A stretch of 16,817 nt of DNA, from assembly GCA_903813345.2 (NCBI GenBank), contig CAIIXF020000396.1:1-16817 (forward strand). Reading direction: 5' to 3'. Both the position numbers and the translations under genes were made by a program. Below, in pieces: positions 10,101-15,789 of the stretch. The notes below the pieces were generated by a model, which was not told the origin of the DNA, made no database searches, and saw nothing but the letters and a program-made list of their open reading frames with translations. Source of the stretch: Owenia fusiformis. Its lineage: Eukaryota > Annelida > Polychaeta > Sabellida > Oweniidae. How positions within the stretch are numbered: the stretch's first letter is position 1; every line of letters starts with the position of its first letter.

Positions 10101-10992
10101 AAATCCCTCTTTCAACATAGATTTAGATAAAAATTTTGTACAATATAACTTTTTTCAATGTTCTGTCATTTACTACGTTTCATTGGTCTACGTTTTAGGG
10201 CCGAGGGGGTTTGTGGGCGGAATGCAAACATTCACTTTGCATCCCCTTTCTTAACAAAAGAAACACACGGCCGGTAACAACCCATTTTTGAAAGATCAAC
10301 AAACCAAAAGCCAGAAACAAACTCCACTCTCAGAAATATGACTATTTTCGTGCGAACAATGAATCGCACATATACACTAGCTATTTGATGAGTGTACATA
10401 CTATACTCTGTAATTTGATTCATTTCTTGAAACCGTTACTATCTTGCGAACCTGCCCATCTTTTCGCCCCCCCCCCCCCCCCTCTTCGTTAAACAGAACC
10501 CCCAGGCCGGGGAAAAATTGAACCCCTTTGGTAAATCATTGCTACTCCCTTTGATGCGCATCAGAGTGTTGTAACAAGAGGTAAGAATGATGATTAGAGC
10601 TATTACACATGATATCTGTGAGCATCTAATCACCTAGTATTATCAAATTAGCCTCCTGAGATGTGATCAGCATTTTGAGGATGTTTTGTAAAATAACCAT
10701 AAAATCGTGGTCATTTTGTACATGCTTATTCTATCTCAAATCATTTTCAGAAAGACAAGAACTCGCATTTGAAACGAGTCGAATTCTGCTTGAGGCTGGA
10801 ACACCTATCATCATGATTACCTTATATATACCACGAGGATGTTACCGCGAACCCGGCGTATCGGAATGTTACGATTTCAGGAATGAAAATGAGTTGCGGA
10901 TTGTACAAGAGCTGAGGGACTTTATCTTAACTGACGTCTCGCAGTTTCCTGTAACACTGAATTATGTTCATGAAATAATCTGTACAAGATAG
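4016..10992 (+). CDS. Secreted TSP1 / six-cysteine / VWA domain protein, 3' part of a spliced gene
   Basis: The five exons (4016-4177, 4528-4614, 4931-5014, 5409-5798, 10751-10992) join in one open frame: 965 coding bases, the last two bases of a split codon plus 320 whole sense codons and TAG. All introns are GT-AG and phase 1, the classical pattern for shuffled extracellular modules. Domain order is a TSP1 repeat, two six-cysteine modules, then a C-terminal VWA domain. Such proteins are extracellular; TSP1 domains bind glycans and matrix proteins, and VWA domains bind ligands, usually through a metal site. A role in extracellular matrix, shell matrix or immune adhesion is possible but not shown. 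The start codon and signal peptide are not identified and should lie upstream, perhaps outside the window. No recognised named orthologue; confidence is high for the gene and low for its function. Confidence 0.88.
4178..4527 (+). other. Intron 1 (350 bp)
   Basis: Phase-1 GT-AG intron between the TSP1 exon and the first six-cysteine exon. Its only notable content is a three-copy 16-bp repeat at 4448-4495. Confidence 0.75.
4448..4495 (+). repeat. 16-bp x 3 minisatellite in intron 1
   Basis: Units of GTCAACTCAACCCCAA at 4448-4463 and 4480-4495 are identical and flank a diverged copy (GTCAATTCAGCCCTTA) at 4464-4479. Confidence 0.8.
4528..4614 (+). CDS. Exon encoding first six-cysteine (knottin-like) module
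   Basis: An 87-base exon (29 codons, phase 1-1) bounded by TTATTACAG and CATT|GTACGT. The peptide has the spacing C-x6-C-x5-CC-x6-C-x5-C, an inhibitor-cystine-knot style pattern. The sixth cysteine is made by the split codon T|GC across the next intron, a strong internal check on both splice sites. The signature SDRDDCC is matched by SIDEDCC in the next exon, so the two exons are duplicates of one ancestral module. This fold is widely used in secreted animal proteins (dickkopf-like, protease inhibitors, agouti-like); with a matrix-type context I do not read it as a toxin. Confidence 0.8.
4615..4930 (+). other. Intron 2 (316 bp)
   Basis: Phase-1 GT-AG intron between the two six-cysteine exons. 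It is AT-rich, with A-rich runs around 4820-4865. Nothing else was seen in it. Confidence 0.7.
4931..5014 (+). CDS. Exon encoding second six-cysteine (knottin-like) module
   Basis: An 84-base exon (28 codons, phase 1-1) bounded by ATCATCCAG and GTTG|GTAAGT, a consensus donor. Its first two bases complete the last cysteine of the preceding module; the following codon is cysteine 1 of this module. Spacing is C-x6-C-x5-CC-x4-C-x4-C, two residues shorter after the CC and one shorter at the end than its neighbour. Acidic residues before the CC pair (DEDCC) and GLAC are shared with the first copy (DRDDCC, NLAC). It ends with a short linker (ECIV) that leads straight into the VWA exon. Confidence 0.8.
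5015..5408 (+). other. Intron 3 (394 bp)
   Basis: Phase-1 GT-AG intron ending TTTTCAATTCAG. It contains a G8 tract (5263-5270) followed by a short CG-rich patch to about 5320 that differs in composition from the rest of the intron, possibly a transposon scar. No exon was recognised. Confidence 0.7.
5409..5798 (+). CDS. Exon encoding N-terminal two thirds of VWA domain
   Basis: A 390-base exon (130 codons, phase 1-1) bounded by CAATTCAG and CCAG|GTAAGG. After a PGQPTCKKR lead it shows the first VWA strand RDVVFALE, the MIDAS loop E-T-S-C-S (glutamate at 5456-5458 where the family has aspartate in DxSxS), strand TQIGALTF, the MIDAS threonine in GCRTDFFEAF (5678-5680), and strand and loop NLFIMITDG with the MIDAS aspartate at 5777-5779. 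The TSCSI variant of the MIDAS loop, and a cysteine before the threonine, suggest a disulfide between loops, as I recall from some invertebrate VWA proteins. Two N-glycosylation sequons are present (NGT, NLT). The exon ends just after the third MIDAS loop, so the VWA domain is completed by the distant next exon. Confidence 0.88.
6431..7057. mobile_element. Foldback MITE with long inverted arms, TA target (mariner-like)
   Basis: The left arm (about 6431-6653) and the right arm (about 6812-7057) are reverse complements over more than 220 bp with scattered mismatches and small indels. Matching landmarks include GGGTGTCC...AAGTATGCCC, CATAGTATGTGTC, TATATCATT.TAAAGCTTATC, CGCCAAGTAT, GTCAATNTG and AACAGCAGC. 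The spacer of about 158 bp is unique. Both ends abut a TA dinucleotide, which fits the TA target of Tc1/mariner elements. No transposase frame is present, so it would be moved in trans. Arm divergence suggests an old insertion. The family name is inferred from the TA ends and size only. Confidence 0.75.
7058..7611. other. Intron sequence with a possible mariner-type end at 7332
   Basis: AAGGGTCGTTCAAAAGG at 7332-7348 resembles a common mariner-type inverted-repeat end. I found no partner in the opposite orientation. The small open frame at 7351-7563 has no recognisable domain and is taken as chance. Confidence 0.3.
7612..8191. repeat. Second inverted-repeat (foldback) element
   Basis: Left arm 7612-7716 and right arm 8085-8191 are reverse complements with about 15-20% differences. 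The best blocks are TCCAAATTTTCTCATT, GTCGAAAATTGATGATAAA and GATGAATTTTTGAAAATCG, each present in both arms in opposite orientation. The 368-bp spacer is AT-rich and shows no open frame of note. Weak similarity continues outward for about 25 bp, so the true ends may lie slightly outside these limits. No target duplication was identified and I do not know the family. It does not share sequence with the element at 6431-7057. Confidence 0.7.
8192..10466. other. Long intron interior without recognised genes
   Basis: AT-rich, with no exon, tRNA or long frame that looks coding on either strand. TACATGGTGAGCCAAAAAAT at 10060-10079 resembles the ends of the TA-flanked element at 6431-7057. TCCGTTAGACTATAGT (8252-8267) and ACCGTTGGACTATACT (8317-8332) form a diverged direct repeat. 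Confidence 0.35.
10467..10482 (+). repeat. C16 homopolymer tract
   Basis: Sixteen consecutive C residues, followed by C-rich sequence (CCCCCAGGCCGGGG at about 10499-10512). Similar tracts occur at 3563-3574 (C12), 6453-6462 (C10) and 14837-14852 (C16). Tract length is unreliable in most sequencing data. Confidence 0.9.
10751..10992 (+). CDS. Terminal exon: C-terminal third of VWA domain and stop
   Basis: The exon follows TCATTTTCAG. Its first two bases complete the split codon left by the previous exon (G|AA, Glu). The product, 80 residues counted from that glutamate to the TAG at 10990-10992, continues the VWA fold: helix RQELAFETSRILLEAGTPI, strand IMITLYIP, then the usual final helix ELRIVQELRDFI. 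A cysteine pair in RGCYREPGVSECYDF could close a loop disulfide, and a final cysteine lies four residues before the end (IICTR). The protein ends soon after the VWA domain with no transmembrane segment or GPI signal, so it is presumably secreted rather than anchored at its C terminus. Confidence 0.85.
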
Positions 10993-11059
10993 TCTGTCAT
11001 AATTAATTCATTACGTTACAGTTGTAAACAGAATCAGCAAAATGTCTTTAAGACACAGC
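10993..11059 (+). other. 3' untranslated region up to transposon insertion
   Basis: The 67 bases after the stop codon contain no AATAAA or ATTAAA. The next feature is the AGACA target duplication of the large element. Confidence 0.5.
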
Positions 11060-11064
11060 AGACA
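11060..11064. other. Left target-site duplication AGACA
   Basis: AGACA directly precedes the left terminal repeat and is repeated exactly at 13723-13727 after the right one. Confidence 0.8.
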
Positions 11065-11133
11065 CACCGGTAGTATCCAAAGCCACGCTAAGATTTCAAA
11101 GTCGCGAGCAAGTTCCGGCTGAAATCGCGAGCA
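11065..11133 (+). repeat. Left terminal inverted repeat (69 bp)
   Basis: Starts CACCGGTAGTATCCAAAGCC and ends ATCGCGAGCA. TCGCGAGCA occurs twice inside. It contains two diverged copies of the CCCGCT...CGAGCA unit (here CCACGCT and TCCGGCT). Confidence 0.85.
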
Positions 11134-11138
11134 ATAAA
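11133..11138 (+). terminator. Candidate polyadenylation signal AATAAA for the VWA gene
   Basis: This is the first AATAAA after the stop codon at 10990-10992, about 140 bp downstream. Its first A is the last base of the transposon's left terminal repeat; the rest lies in the element's interior. If used, the mRNA's 3' end would be transposon-derived. A GT-rich stretch (GGGTTGTCTTTTGTTT at about 11148-11163) follows at a distance suitable for the downstream element. Confidence 0.5.
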
Positions 11139-11505
11139 AAAAGTGATGGGTTGTCTTTTGTTTACTTGAATTGTATGATGTACCAAACGTTTTCTTTCAA
11201 TTTTCCCCAATGATTACATGGTATTGAGACTAAAAAGCAACTGCTGGAAAAAAAGTATCACGAGCGGTCGTTCTGTGGTTCTTTATTTGACAATTGAGGA
11301 GAGAAAGTATCATCTTGAATCTTTATCTATATATTTCTATACGTTTTAGATGAAGAACGACGTTGTCTTGTGGTTGAAATAATGATAGTGATCTTAAATA
11401 AAAATGTACTGAGTTTCATTTCCTAAAGCTTTACAGAACACTTTATATTTCAATTTTATCATATCCCTCAAGGCCCATCTTCTAACAGGAGCAATACAGC
11501 AAAGA
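11139..11505. other. Transposon interior, left
   Basis: Unique AT-rich sequence between the left terminal repeat and the left subterminal array. It is not mirrored on the right side, and no coding frame was recognised. Confidence 0.5.
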
Positions 11506-11571
11506 CCCCGCTGAACACATGAGGACGCCCCGCTGAAAACATGAGGAGGTCCCGCTGAAAACAGGAGCAAG
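11506..11571 (+). repeat. Left subterminal array: three 22-bp units
   Basis: Units at 11506-11527, 11528-11549 and 11550-11571, each starting [CT]CCCGCTGAA and ending in GAGGACG, GAGGAGG or GAGCAAG. The same unit is present in inverted orientation at 13248-13313 and in degenerate form within the terminal repeats. Such arrays are usually transposase binding sites. Confidence 0.85.
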
Positions 11572-12057
11572 TGTCTCTTCAAAATGGAGTGAATCCTGAT
11601 TATACCGTGAAAATCTCCCATCATCGTACCCAGCTTGATCCACTATTGTACCCAGTTTCATGAATACATCATGATTTGTTGATACAATTCTCAAAAACAG
11701 CAAATACTGTATTGATATAGTACATATTATGATAGGTCGTAATGGAAAAACTGCAGAATGATCTTCGTTGCCATTTTCCGGATTAAAATAGGTCATCTAA
11801 GAAATGTGATGAGTGTTAGATCGATGAAATGTTAAAAGTCTAACCTCATTTTCATAATAAGATGTATAAATAAATGTTGTTGATTTTACGCATCAAATCT
11901 AATCAACCCAACTGTTTGAAAAGTAAGTGCAATTCCATCATATATGAGTACAAGTCGATATATAGTAAGATTCACGCGCATGCGTAAGCTAAAACGATTA
12001 AGTCAGAAAAATGTTCAGTAATACTATTTTTGTCTCAATCTCCTGTTGCCAGCTTGC
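11572..12057. other. Transposon interior between array and satellite
   Basis: Unique AT-rich sequence. The minus-strand open frames over this part have no recognisable domain and read through the repeat units, so I do not call a gene. Confidence 0.5.
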
Positions 12058-12970
12058 ATACTAACTAACTCACTCACTCATCCCTTATCAGAAATAAAGG
12101 AACGAACGAACGCAAAAAGTATTTACAAACAAAAAACGAACGAACCCTCGAACCGACGCACGCACGAACGAACGGACGCACGCACGAACGAACGCACACA
12201 CGAATTAATCCACGAATGAACGGTCGGACGTACGTACCCATGCACGAACGGTCGGACGAACGCATAAACCGACGGCTAGACAAATGCGCGCAAAATCGAC
12301 CACACGAACGCACGCATGGACGGACGGTCGAAAGAACACACGCACGGACGAACGGACGTTCAGACGGACGCTCCCATGAATGAATGGACAGTCGGACGAA
12401 AGCAAGCACGTACGAACGAACGGTCGAACGAACGCAAGCAAGCACGCACGAACGAACGGCCGGTTACGAACGAACGGACGGTCGGACGAACAAACGCACG
12501 AATGAACGAACGGACGGTCGGATGGACACTGCCACGCACGGACGGTTTGACGATCGCACGAACGGATGGTTTGACGATCGCACGAACGGAAGATCTGACG
12601 AATGCACGCACGAACGAACAAACAGTCAGGCGAACGCACGCATGACTGAACGAATTTCGGACGAACGCACCAACGAACGAACGGAAGGTCGGACGAACAA
12701 ACGCACGAATGAACGAACGGACGGTCGGATGGACACTGCCACGCACGGACGGTTTGACGATCGCACGAACGGATGGTTTGACGATCGCACGAACGGAAGA
12801 TCTGACGAATGCACGCACGAACGAACAAACAGTCAGGCGAACGCACGCATGACTGAACGAATTTCGGACGAACGCACCAACGAACGAACGGAAGGTCGGA
12901 CGAACGCACGCACGAACGAACAAACGGTCGGGCGAACGCGCGCACGAATGAACGGTCGAAAAAACAAACA
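12058..12970. repeat. CpG-saturated ACGN tetranucleotide satellite (~0.9 kb)
   Basis: Apart from a 20-bp ACTA/ACTC lead (to about 12080) and a short gap, the block is built from the 4-mers ACGA, ACGG and ACGC with occasional variants. Nearly every 4-mer carries a CpG, an extreme contrast with the AT-rich surroundings. None of these 4-mers creates a stop codon, so frames stay open for over 200 codons on both strands and give arginine- and threonine-rich or valine- and arginine-rich repeats. These are by-products of the repeat and not genes. Confidence 0.9.
12481..12894. repeat. Two tandem 207-bp higher-order units, apparently identical
   Basis: The segment 12481-12687 is repeated at 12688-12894 with no difference seen by eye. 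Each begins GTCGGACGAACAAACGCACG. A third start at 12895 diverges after about 10 bases. Each unit also contains an internal 24-bp tandem pair with GGTTTGACGATCGCACGAAC (from 12544 and 12568 in the first unit). Since 207 is not a multiple of 4, the unit is a segmental duplication and not simple slippage of the tetranucleotide. Confidence 0.85.
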
Positions 12971-13247
12971 AGCCAATGAAATATATGTGTCCTCGGAAGT
13001 ATATTCCTTGGAACATTGAATTATGAAGAATTTACATTAAACTGTTCGAATGTACAAGGTCTATTTTTACACATTTAAGAATTTTATGACGACGCTGACA
13101 GATTGATCAAACTGCATGAAGTTGCAGAAGATATATTTGCGATGTTGCCATAGAATGATGTTATGTGATTGTTATTAATTCGTTTTTGGCACGTTCTTTT
13201 ACGTTCATCTAAAGAAACACAATATCTTCATGGAATAATAATGAAGC
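12971..13247. other. Transposon interior, right of satellite
   Basis: AT-rich unique sequence; no gene or repeat seen. Confidence 0.5.
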
Positions 13248-13313
13248 TTTCCTCGTGATCGAAGCGGGACCTCCTCATGTTTTCAGCGGGGCCTCCTCAT
13301 TTTTTCAGCGGGG
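13248..13313 (-). repeat. Right subterminal array: three 22-bp units, inverted
   Basis: Minus-strand units at 13292-13313, 13270-13291 and 13248-13269 begin CCCCGCTGAAA, CCCCGCTGAAA and TCCCGCTTCGA. The first two end in ATGAGGAGG like their left-hand counterparts; the innermost is the most diverged. Confidence 0.85.
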
Positions 13314-13653
13314 CCACTGAAACGCCTTTTATGATGTATTTCGACCCCCATGGCAGACGTTATTGTACAGTTACTTATCAATACAGATCATATTGATCCG
13401 ATATGTATTATAGAGTATGCAAATCGTATTCATTGCCTTTATTTTAACGATAAACGTAATATATGAACAGTAAATTATACAAAAGTGCATGTTGACGCCC
13501 TTTTCTGCCATGCCAGTGAAAAGGAATCAATTTTCATGTCATTGTTTGTCAAATATATCTGTTTTTAAAGTATTGCTTGAGTATCAAAGGATAGTTATAA
13601 GTATTTTCATCCTTTTGGTCCATTTTCCAAAGTGATACAAATAAACAGGACTA
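13314..13653. other. Transposon interior, right
   Basis: Unique AT-rich sequence of about 340 bp, similar in length to the left-hand counterpart (about 370 bp) but not alike in sequence. No coding frame was seen. Confidence 0.5.
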
Positions 13654-13722
13654 TGCTCGCGATTTCAGCGGGAACTTGCTCGCGACTTTGAAATTATAGC
13701 GGGGCTTTGGATACTACCCGTG
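13654..13722 (-). repeat. Right terminal inverted repeat (69 bp)
   Basis: Read on the minus strand it starts CACGGGTAGTATCCAAAGCC. It differs from the left repeat at five positions. Here the internal units read CCCCGCT and TCCCGCTGAAA, matching the subterminal arrays better than the left copy does. Confidence 0.85.
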
Positions 13723-13727
13723 AGACA
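13723..13727. other. Right target-site duplication AGACA
   Basis: Exact copy of 11060-11064, directly after the GTG that ends the right terminal repeat. Confidence 0.8.
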
Positions 13728-14394
13728 TTAGTCTAGTAGGAAGGTATGGTCCCCGTGCACCCCAAAGATGTATTTTTAATGTACATTTTTGTAATCCTAA
13801 AGGCCCATACTAAAGATTTTTGCATGTTCCCTGAATGAAATATTGTCCCATAGTATCCATTGGCGGCCATCTTGTCGGCCATCTTGAATTTTTGAAAGAG
13901 TTGGTGTTAATTATCTCAAAGTACAATAACTTCCACAGTTTTGAGAGTTGAAAGCTATTCGTGGTACCAAACTGAAGGTATCACAATATCCTACATTATA
14001 AGATACAATAATTATGTAAATTCCCGTATTTGCATAAAATATGACATCATCAATCATTTTTTGCCCCTTTTCAACGGTAATGTATATTGCCTTTCCCTCT
14101 GAGAGACCAGTCTTGGTCTCTCATGAATATAAAAGATATTAAATGTATACATTCATTTTGAACTTATGGAATTGAAAGTTTGAACATATTTGCATTGAAA
14201 ATTTTAGAAAAACATTGTCAGAAATTTAGGTATGACCTTTCAAATGATTATGTTTCTGAAAAGGGGCGTGGAACTTGTTGAAAATCTGTCATGTTATTAT
14301 ATAGTCAATGTATCATCTGTAAAATACCCAGGGGTTCACTGAATACACAATTCTGTAGAGGTCCTAGGCTGAGCCCTCAGATATCATTATGTTC
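13728..14394. other. Intergenic sequence with one strong hairpin
   Basis: No gene was seen. A tandem pair of CGGCCATCTTG (13864-13874 and 13877-13887) resembles fragments of dispersed repeats. The hairpin at 14101-14122 is listed separately. Confidence 0.4.
14101..14122. repeat. Perfect 9-bp hairpin
   Basis: GAGAGACCA (14101-14109), loop GTCT, TGGTCTCTC (14114-14122). No run of T follows and there is no gene context, so a terminator role is not implied. Confidence 0.8.
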
Positions 14395-14546
14395 CCATAC
14401 CAATCTGTTAAATTTCAATGTGTTCCCATACCAACCAAAATAACGCCCAAAAGCCATACCAAATATCCAAATATAAGACCAGTGCTATACCAAATGTACA
14501 AATATAGGACTAATGCCATACCAAATATCCCAAGAATATAAGACAA
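14395..14546 (+). repeat. ~31-bp tandem repeat, five units
   Basis: Units start with CCATACC or CTATACC at 14395, 14426, 14454, 14485 and 14516, spaced 31, 28, 31 and 31 bp. The last three are most alike (CCATACCAAATATCCAAATA type, then ATAAGAC or ATAGGAC). Degenerate relics of the motif (CATACCACAAG, CATACCTCAAAAG, CATACTAAATG) continue to about 14795. A minus-strand open frame over the array (14415-14702) is a product of the repeat. Confidence 0.8.
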
Positions 14547-15149
14547 AGGGAATGCAAAATGCCTAAAGCACCTTGAAGAAGGCAGAACTTTTCGGAAAAT
14601 GATCCAAAACAATCTCAAATTTAGGACATTTGTAAAAACTAGACCAATCCCATACCACAAGTGAGAAGTAACATATTCTCCATGACTATTCTTGTACCAC
14701 AAAGTGGAATCTGACCATTGTCATACCTCAAAAGTTATAATTTGGGGGCATTCTCATTCAAGATCCTAAAATTTGGGTCCATTGCCATACTAAATGTTAA
14801 AAGAGGTACCCCCTGTCAACGTTTATATACAGTAAACCCCCCCCCCCCCCCCGGTGTAAAATATAGCTATTGACTTTTATAAAGAAGCCCAGTGATGTCC
14901 TTTATTCCTAGCTTGTTCAGAAATTCTTGTTGGTCTGTTTGGCAAACATTTAAATTTCCAAAGATGTATAATCTGTATCGTTTTTGGACTAAGTACAGAT
15001 ACGAATGACCACATATCCCCATATCATTTTGGGATAGGCAATGAACTGAAATGGGTACCCACAGTATAGTTGTTTAAGCTATATAATTAACTCAATAAGC
15101 TCTACCTCAGTCCAAAATTTCATCCAAAAGATCCGACTGGACTCTCAAC
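14547..15149. other. Decayed repeats and unassigned sequence, with C16 tract
   Basis: Scattered CATACC relics run to about 14795 and a C16 tract lies at 14837-14852. The rest up to the retrotransposon fragment shows no recognisable coding content. The last part may be further decayed retrotransposon. Confidence 0.4.
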
Positions 15150-15463
15150 TGACCTCTTCCAGAAACTCAGGGCTGATGTCAAAACACAGTAGGACCATCA
15201 TCTTCAATGAGCTCACAGTAGCTTCAGAAGACCGACAAAAATATCTCATCAGCTTAAAAATCCAAAACCTATTTGATGAGGCCAAGACAAGAGGGTGGTG
15301 TGCAGTTATCCACCCAATAGAAGTGGGATGCATAGCCCGGCCTCTTCACTATGCTACCTCTTGTCCAAGTTAGAAGGATTTCCATTCCAGCTGAGGTCAG
15401 CCGTCAAAGCAGTAGGAGCTGTGGCAGAGTCCAGCTCAAGATGCAGTGGAGTGCTTTAGCGAG
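15150..15463 (+). pseudogene. C-terminal fragment of a non-LTR retrotransposon, restriction-like endonuclease region
   Basis: In two + frames, joined by a small frameshift near 15176, the translation reads LFQKLRADV, then TIIFNELTVASEDRQKYL, a charged helix, then a GWCAVIHPIEVGC block, and after further breaks LRSAVKAVGAVAESSSR (about 15391-15441). An RPD-like triplet about a dozen residues before ELTV, followed by a lysine-bearing helix and an (I/V)EVGC block, is the layout I know from C termini of reverse-transcriptase proteins with a restriction-like endonuclease (R2/R4/NeSL-type). Here the first motif reads RAD instead of RPD, and frameshifts break the region. It is dead sequence. The exact clade is inferred, from memory of family motifs. 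Confidence 0.6.
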
Positions 15464-15789
15464 TGATCCCCGAGTTCTAACCACCACTGCCCCACTCAGA
15501 TTATGAATTCCGATGAGTGATGGAATAAAATTATCTATGATGGCTAATGATGACACGATGAAGGACTTTCACTTGATTGTCTATGATACCATCCATCAGT
15601 TTAAGATTAACAGTATCAAGCAGGTAATGAAAGTGAAGCATGAGCCAAAGCTGTAGATTCGGCTAATAATTTGGTGAAGGTTTGTAGCCAAGAGACACCA
15701 TGGTGCTCCAGACCTTCTAGTTACGGCTAATGCTCTCAAATCAAGAGAGGGAGCCTGTGCAGAAGATACCTGCAGTAACTGACAAACAA
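15464..15789. other. Spacer between the two retrotransposon fragments
   Basis: No clear homology was seen. Fragmentary open readings such as DDTMKDFHLIVYDTIHQFKI (15552-15611) may be more of the same element or its 3' or 5' untranslated part. The junction between the two copies must lie in or near this stretch. Confidence 0.4.

Larger units (their letters stand above)
5799..10750 (+). other. Intron 4 (4,952 bp) splitting the VWA domain
   Basis: Phase-1 GT-AG intron (CCAG|GTAAGG ... TTTTCAG|AAAGAC). It is more than ten times longer than the other three, mostly through insertions: foldback elements at 6431-7057 and 7612-8191, mariner-like end sequences at 7332 and 10060, and a C16 tract at 10467. 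No exon on either strand was recognised inside it. Confidence 0.75.
11065..13722. mobile_element. 2,658-bp non-autonomous DNA transposon with satellite cargo
   Basis: The element is bounded by 69-bp terminal inverted repeats (11065-11133 and 13654-13722; 64 of 69 positions match, no gaps) and a perfect 5-bp target duplication. Ends read CAC(C/G)GGTAGTATCC. On each side an inward-facing array of about 22-bp units lies about 350 bp inside the repeats, and the centre is a ~900-bp tetranucleotide-based satellite. No transposase is encoded. A terminal CAC with a 5-bp duplication is shared by the Transib/RAG-like superfamily, but the following bases do not match the usual CACWRTG heptamer, so the superfamily is open; the subterminal repeats also recall CACTA (EnSpm) and foldback elements. 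The low divergence of the terminal repeats suggests a fairly recent insertion, just behind the VWA gene's stop codon. Confidence 0.85.

Noticed and set aside
11394-11796. Minus-strand frames of 76 and 104 codons
   Set aside because: They overlap the CCCGCTGAAA repeat array in different frames and show no domain. They could not be linked to a transposase.
12074-13019. Long open frames on both strands (up to 246 codons) with arginine/threonine- or valine/arginine-rich repeats
   Set aside because: They come from ACGN tetranucleotides that contain no stop codon in any frame. Both strands and several frames are open together, and the frames fade outside the satellite.
11506-13313. Repeated 22-bp units considered as a CRISPR array
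   Set aside because: The units abut directly without spacers, there are only three per side in mirrored orientation, and the window is animal DNA.
14060-14268. Possible inverted repeat GCCCCTTTTCA / TGAAAAGGGGC around the hairpin at 14101
   Set aside because: Only 11 bp match, the flanks do not pair well, and the hairpin is not centred between them.
14415-14702. Minus-strand 95-codon hydrophobic frame resembling a membrane protein
   Set aside because: Its periodic leucine/tyrosine-rich segments follow the 31-bp tandem repeat.
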